From the NCBI GenBank assembly GCA_020217035.1, contig JAIWOG010000163.1, forward strand, positions 1-10,000: a stretch of DNA of 10,000 nucleotides, in the 5' to 3' direction. The stretch is from Magnetospirillum sp. (GTDB lineage: Bacteria > Pseudomonadota > Alphaproteobacteria > Rhodospirillales > Magnetospirillaceae). Numbering within the stretch: the stretch's first letter is position 1; every line of letters begins with the position of its first letter. The notes beneath the pieces are model-generated. The model was given only the letters and a program-made list of their open reading frames with translations. It was not told the origin of the DNA and did not search any database. Below, one piece after another: positions 8,098-10,000 of this stretch. Made by a program: the position numbers and the translations under genes.

Positions 8098-8460
8098 ATG
8101 ATGACGCCGAAAGAATTGTTCGAGCGCCGCAAGCGGCGCACCCGGGCCAGCATCGCGAAGAAGTCGGGTGGCCGTGTCCGCCTGTCGGTCTTCCGTTCCG
8201 GCAAGAACATCTATGCCCAGTTGATCGACGACGTCCAGGGTGTCACCCTGGCCGCCGCCTCGACGCTGGAAAAGGACCTGAAGGGCTCGCTCAAGACCGG
8301 TGCGGACATCGCCGCCGCCGCCGCCGTGGGCAAGCTGATCGCCGAGCGGGCCAAGGCTGTCGGCATCACCGAGGTGGTGTTCGATCGCGGTGGCTACATT
8401 TATCACGGTCGGGTCAAGGCCCTGGCCGAAGCGGCCCGCGAAGGCGGCCTGTCGTTCTAA
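8098..8460 (+). CDS. rplR: 50S ribosomal protein L18
   Basis: L18 delivers and anchors 5S rRNA to the large subunit together with L5. The 120 residues start with a basic helix ([18 protein letters not shown]), followed by [18 protein letters not shown], and end with [20 protein letters not shown] and EGGLSF, the family signature. The middle contains an alanine run ([16 protein letters not shown]) typical of the helical face. Two ATGs are adjacent, 8098 and 8101; AAGGGG (8085-8090) is 7 nt from the first and 10 nt from the second, so the choice is open by one residue. The Shine-Dalgarno overlaps the rplF stop. Confidence 0.96.
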   Translation: MMTPKELFERRKRRTRASIAKKSGGRVRLSVFRSGKNIYAQLIDDVQGVTLAAASTLEKDLKGSLKTGADIAAAAAVGKLIAERAKAVGITEVVFDRGGYIYHGRVKALAEAAREGGLSF

Positions 8461-8472
8461 GGGAAAAAGACT

Positions 8473-9117
8473 ATGGCACGTACTCCCAATACCGAGGGGA
8501 ACGAACAGCGTCGCGGTCGTGGCCGTGGCGGTGAAGGTGGCGAGCGCGACGGTCGCGGTCGCGGCCGTGGCAATCCCGAAGCTCCGCGCGGCGAACGCGA
8601 GGAGAACGAGTTCGTCGACAAGCTGGTCCACATCAACCGTGTGGCCAAGGTGGTCAAGGGTGGCCGTCGTTTCGCCTTCGCCGCCCTGGTCGTCGTCGGT
8701 GACGCCAAGGGCCGTGTCGGTTACGGCTCGGGCAAGGCCCGCGAGGTCCCCGAAGCCATCCGCAAGGCGACCGAGCAGGCCAAGCGCAACATGATCAAGG
8801 TGAACCTTCGTGAAGGCCGCACCCTGCATCATGACGTGATCGGCCACTTCGGTGCCGGCCGTGTTGTTCTGCGCGCCGCTCCGGCCGGTACCGGCATCAT
8901 CGCCGGCGGCCCGATGCGCGCCGTGTTCGAGACCATGGGCGTGGCCGACGTCGTCGCCAAGTGCCTGGGTACCTCGAACCCGCACAACATGATCAAGGCG
9001 ACCTTCGACGCCCTGGTCAACCTGAACAGCCCCCGTTCGGTGGCTGCCAAGCGTGGCAAGAAGGTTGGTGACATCATCGGCCGCCGTGACGGCGCCGCTG
9101 CTGCCACCGCCGCGTAA
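8473..9117 (+). CDS. rpsE: 30S ribosomal protein S5 with Arg/Gly-rich N-terminal extension
   Basis: S5 helps line the mRNA entry channel with S3 and S4 and affects decoding accuracy. At 214 residues it is clearly longer than the 167 of E. coli. The conserved part starts about residue 47 ([20 protein letters not shown]), the double-stranded RNA-binding-like domain, followed by [20 protein letters not shown] and the C-terminal domain ([15 protein letters not shown], then [14 protein letters not shown]). The extra part is mostly at the N-terminus: residues about 13-33 are almost only Arg, Gly, Glu and Asp (such as RRGRGRGG and DGRGRGRG), probably disordered; a short Ala-rich tail ends the protein. 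ATG 8473 follows AGGGA (8460-8464, spacing 8). Extended S5 is known in alphaproteobacteria. Confidence 0.97.
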   Translation: MARTPNTEGNEQRRGRGRGGEGGERDGRGRGRGNPEAPRGEREENEFVDKLVHINRVAKVVKGGRRFAFAALVVVGDAKGRVGYGSGKAREVPEAIRKATEQAKRNMIKVNLREGRTLHHDVIGHFGAGRVVLRAAPAGTGIIAGGPMRAVFETMGVADVVAKCLGTSNPHNMIKATFDALVNLNSPRSVAAKRGKKVGDIIGRRDGAAAATAA

Positions 9118-9128
9118 GGGAGGTTTCC

Positions 9129-9314
9129 ATGGCTGACAAGAAGACCGTTCGCGTCACCCAGGTGGGCAGCCCCATCGGCCGCACCTCCGACCAACGCGCC
9201 ACCCTGATCGGGCTGGGTCTGAACAAGCTGCATCGCACCAGCGAGCTGGAAGACACTCCGGCCGTGCGTGGGATGATCCGCAAGGTTCAGCACCTGGTCC
9301 AGGTCGAGGACTAA
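9129..9314 (+). CDS. rpmD: 50S ribosomal protein L30
   Basis: L30 is a small ferredoxin-fold protein on the 50S surface contacting 23S and 5S rRNA regions. It has 61 residues, normal for bacteria. [20 protein letters not shown] and [19 protein letters not shown] match the family signature, ending [16 protein letters not shown] 9129 follows GGGAGG (9118-9123, spacing 5) that runs on from the rpsE stop. Unlike the other junctions, the gap after it (52 nt) holds a strong hairpin before rplO. Confidence 0.96.
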   Translation: MADKKTVRVTQVGSPIGRTSDQRATLIGLGLNKLHRTSELEDTPAVRGMIRKVQHLVQVED

Positions 9315-9321
9315 TCTTTCG

Positions 9322-9350
9322 TCCGGCCCCCGGTGATCCTGGGGGCCGGA
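9322..9350 (+). other. Stable intergenic hairpin between rpmD and rplO
   Basis: TCCGGCCCCCGG (9322-9333) pairs with CTGGGGGCCGGA (9339-9350): 12 bp with one G-U pair and a 5-nt loop TGATC. No T-run follows (next bases TACGAGG), so it is not a normal intrinsic terminator. The rplO ribosome-binding site (GAGGA 9354-9358) starts 4 nt downstream of the stem. It could protect upstream mRNA from 3' exonucleases, guide processing, or slow initiation on rplO; the sequence does not decide between these. Confidence 0.8.
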
Positions 9351-9366
9351 TACGAGGAACACGAAG

Positions 9367-9843
9367 ATGACGAAGCTCAACGATCTGCGCGACAACGAAG
9401 GCGCTCGCTACAAGTTCAAGCGCGTCGGCCGTGGCATCGGCTCGGGCAAGGGCAAGACCTCGGGCCGTGGCGTCAAGGGCCAGGGTTCGCGTACCGGTGT
9501 CGCCCTGCACGGGTTCGAAGGCGGTCAGATGCCCATCTACCGCCGCCTGCCCAAGCGCGGTTTCAACCCGATCAACGCCAAGGAATACGCCGAGGTCAAT
9601 ATCGGCCGTCTGCAGGCCGCCATCGATGCCGGCAAAATCAACGCCGGCGAAACCATCACTGCCGAAACCCTGGCCGCTGCCGGCCTGGTCGGTAAGATCG
9701 GTGACGGCGTGCGCTTGCTGGCCCGTGGCGAACTGACCGCCAAGGTGACCATCGAGGTCGCCGGTGCCTCCGCCGCCGCCATCGCCGCGGTGGAAAAGGC
9801 GGGTGGTTCGGTCAAGGTTGCCGCCGAAGCCGCCGAGGGCTGA
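9367..9843 (+). CDS. rplO: 50S ribosomal protein L15
   Basis: L15 is an assembly protein with a long basic N-terminal extension threading into 23S rRNA. The protein is 158 residues. The Gly/Arg/Lys-rich N-terminus ([18 protein letters not shown], about 18-35, then VKGQGSRTG) and [16 protein letters not shown] (55-70) are diagnostic. The C-terminal domain is Ala-rich (VEVAG-like repeats such as [20 protein letters not shown]), as usual in GC-rich genomes. ATG 9367 follows GAGGA (9354-9358, spacing 8), just beyond the rpmD-rplO hairpin. secY normally follows directly; here the next 157 nt hold a promoter-like element and a terminator-like hairpin instead of a start codon. Confidence 0.97.
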   Translation: MTKLNDLRDNEGARYKFKRVGRGIGSGKGKTSGRGVKGQGSRTGVALHGFEGGQMPIYRRLPKRGFNPINAKEYAEVNIGRLQAAIDAGKINAGETITAETLAAAGLVGKIGDGVRLLARGELTAKVTIEVAGASAAAIAAVEKAGGSVKVAAEAAEG

Positions 9844-9850
9844 TTAGTCC

Positions 9851-9879
9851 TCGGCAATTTCGCCGCGATCCTATATAAA
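9851..9879 (+). promoter_or_regulatory. Candidate promoter upstream of the expected secY
   Basis: TCGGCA (9851-9856, 4 of 6 matches to TTGACA) and TATAAA (9874-9879, inside TATATAAA) are 17 bp apart, with GCGCCC following. The 12-mer TATAAAGCGCCC is identical to that at 318-329 in the S10 promoter. The predicted start is about 9886-9887. The -35 is weaker than that of the S10 promoter and activity is unproven, but an A/T-rich TATATAAA box is conspicuous in this GC-rich region. Confidence 0.5.
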
Positions 9880-9880
9880 G

Positions 9881-9939
9881 CGCCCCAGGCCCCCGAACCT
9901 GATGCAAATCCAGGCGATGGGACTGGGGCGTTTTTTTTT
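9881..9939 (+). terminator. Terminator-like hairpin with T9 tract after rplO
   Basis: CGCCCCAG (9881-9888) pairs perfectly with CTGGGGCG (9923-9930), followed at once by nine T's (9931-9939). The 34-nt intervening segment can fold further (CCC 9891-9893 with GGG 9919-9921; CCTG 9898-9901 with CAGG 9911-9914). It looks like a functional intrinsic terminator or attenuator at the end of the ribosomal-protein run. The large loop makes it less certain than the tuf terminator. Its 5' arm overlaps the discriminator of the candidate promoter just upstream. Confidence 0.75.
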
Positions 9940-10000
9940 GAAATCGGCGCTATCCGGGTGTTTGGCCCGATCGCGCCTGTGGGTCACCTTTTACCGGAGC
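9940..10000 (+). other. Gap after the terminator, probable leader of the next gene (secY expected)
   Basis: No complete gene is visible. A two-part hairpin is possible: GGCGC 9946-9950 with GCGCC 9973-9977, and CGGG 9955-9958 with CCCG 9966-9969. The window ends in ACCGGAGC, whose GGAG (9996-9999) could be a Shine-Dalgarno for a start codon just outside. By conserved gene order the next gene should be secY, but this is inference. Confidence 0.4.

Noticed and set aside
8020..8985. Long open frame on the minus strand (321 codons) opposite rplF, rplR and rpsE, and similar long ones at 6008-6886, 2363-3145, 519-1277 and 3887-4555.
   Set aside because: Each lies entirely opposite well-identified ribosomal-protein genes. 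GC-rich codon bias commonly opens the antisense frame; the translations show no recognisable family or ribosome-binding site.
9902..10000. ATG-started + strand frame open to the window end (MQIQAMGLGRFFLKS...).
   Set aside because: No Shine-Dalgarno precedes it, and it runs through the terminator arm and T9 tract. It is probably an accidental open frame, though extending the sequence would settle it.

Overview
The window is part of the bacterial str–S10–spc ribosomal-protein supercluster, read entirely on the + strand. It opens inside the last 70 codons of tuf (EF-Tu). It then runs through 21 complete ribosomal-protein genes in the classical order: rpsJ-rplC-rplD-rplW-rplB-rpsS-rplV-rpsC-rplP-rpmC-rpsQ (the E. 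coli S10 operon set), then rplN-rplX-rplE-rpsN-rpsH-rplF-rplR-rpsE-rpmD-rplO (the spc set). It ends in the untranslated gap where secY would be expected next. The high GC content, the long zinc-free 101-residue S14 and the N-terminally extended S5 fit an alphaproteobacterium. From memory of the protein sequences it most resembles Rhodospirillales of the Magnetospirillum kind, but the genus cannot be fixed from sequence alone.

Layout. Positions 1-213 are the tuf 3' end, closed by a strong intrinsic terminator (241-275). Positions 276-462 are the S10 control region: a sigma70-type promoter whose discriminator resembles those of stringently controlled rRNA promoters, followed by a leader of about 130 nt with several hairpins. 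Positions 463-9314 are densely packed genes with gaps of 43 nt or less and two overlaps (rplD/rplW by 4 nt, rplN/rplX by 1 nt). Many Shine-Dalgarno sequences begin on the stop codon of the gene before. There is no terminator or convincing promoter at the rpsQ/rplN junction, where E. coli separates S10 from spc. A very stable hairpin without a U-tract sits between rpmD and rplO (9322-9350). After rplO there is a terminator-like hairpin with nine T's (9881-9939). Its 5' arm overlaps the start region of a second promoter-like element that shares the 12-mer TATAAAGCGCCC with the S10 promoter.

Together the genes supply EF-Tu, 12 large-subunit proteins (L2, L3, L4, L5, L6, L14, L15, L16, L18, L22, L23, L24, plus small L29 and L30) and seven small-subunit proteins (S3, S5, S8, S10, S14, S17, S19). 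Their co-transcription and translational coupling would keep output stoichiometric. The coding content is conserved and ordinary; I see no mobile element, CRISPR, phage or novel gene system. The points worth a second look are regulatory: the structured S10 leader with a possible switch over the rpsJ ribosome-binding site, and the promoter/terminator overlap after rplO, which could uncouple secY and downstream genes from the ribosomal-protein transcript.
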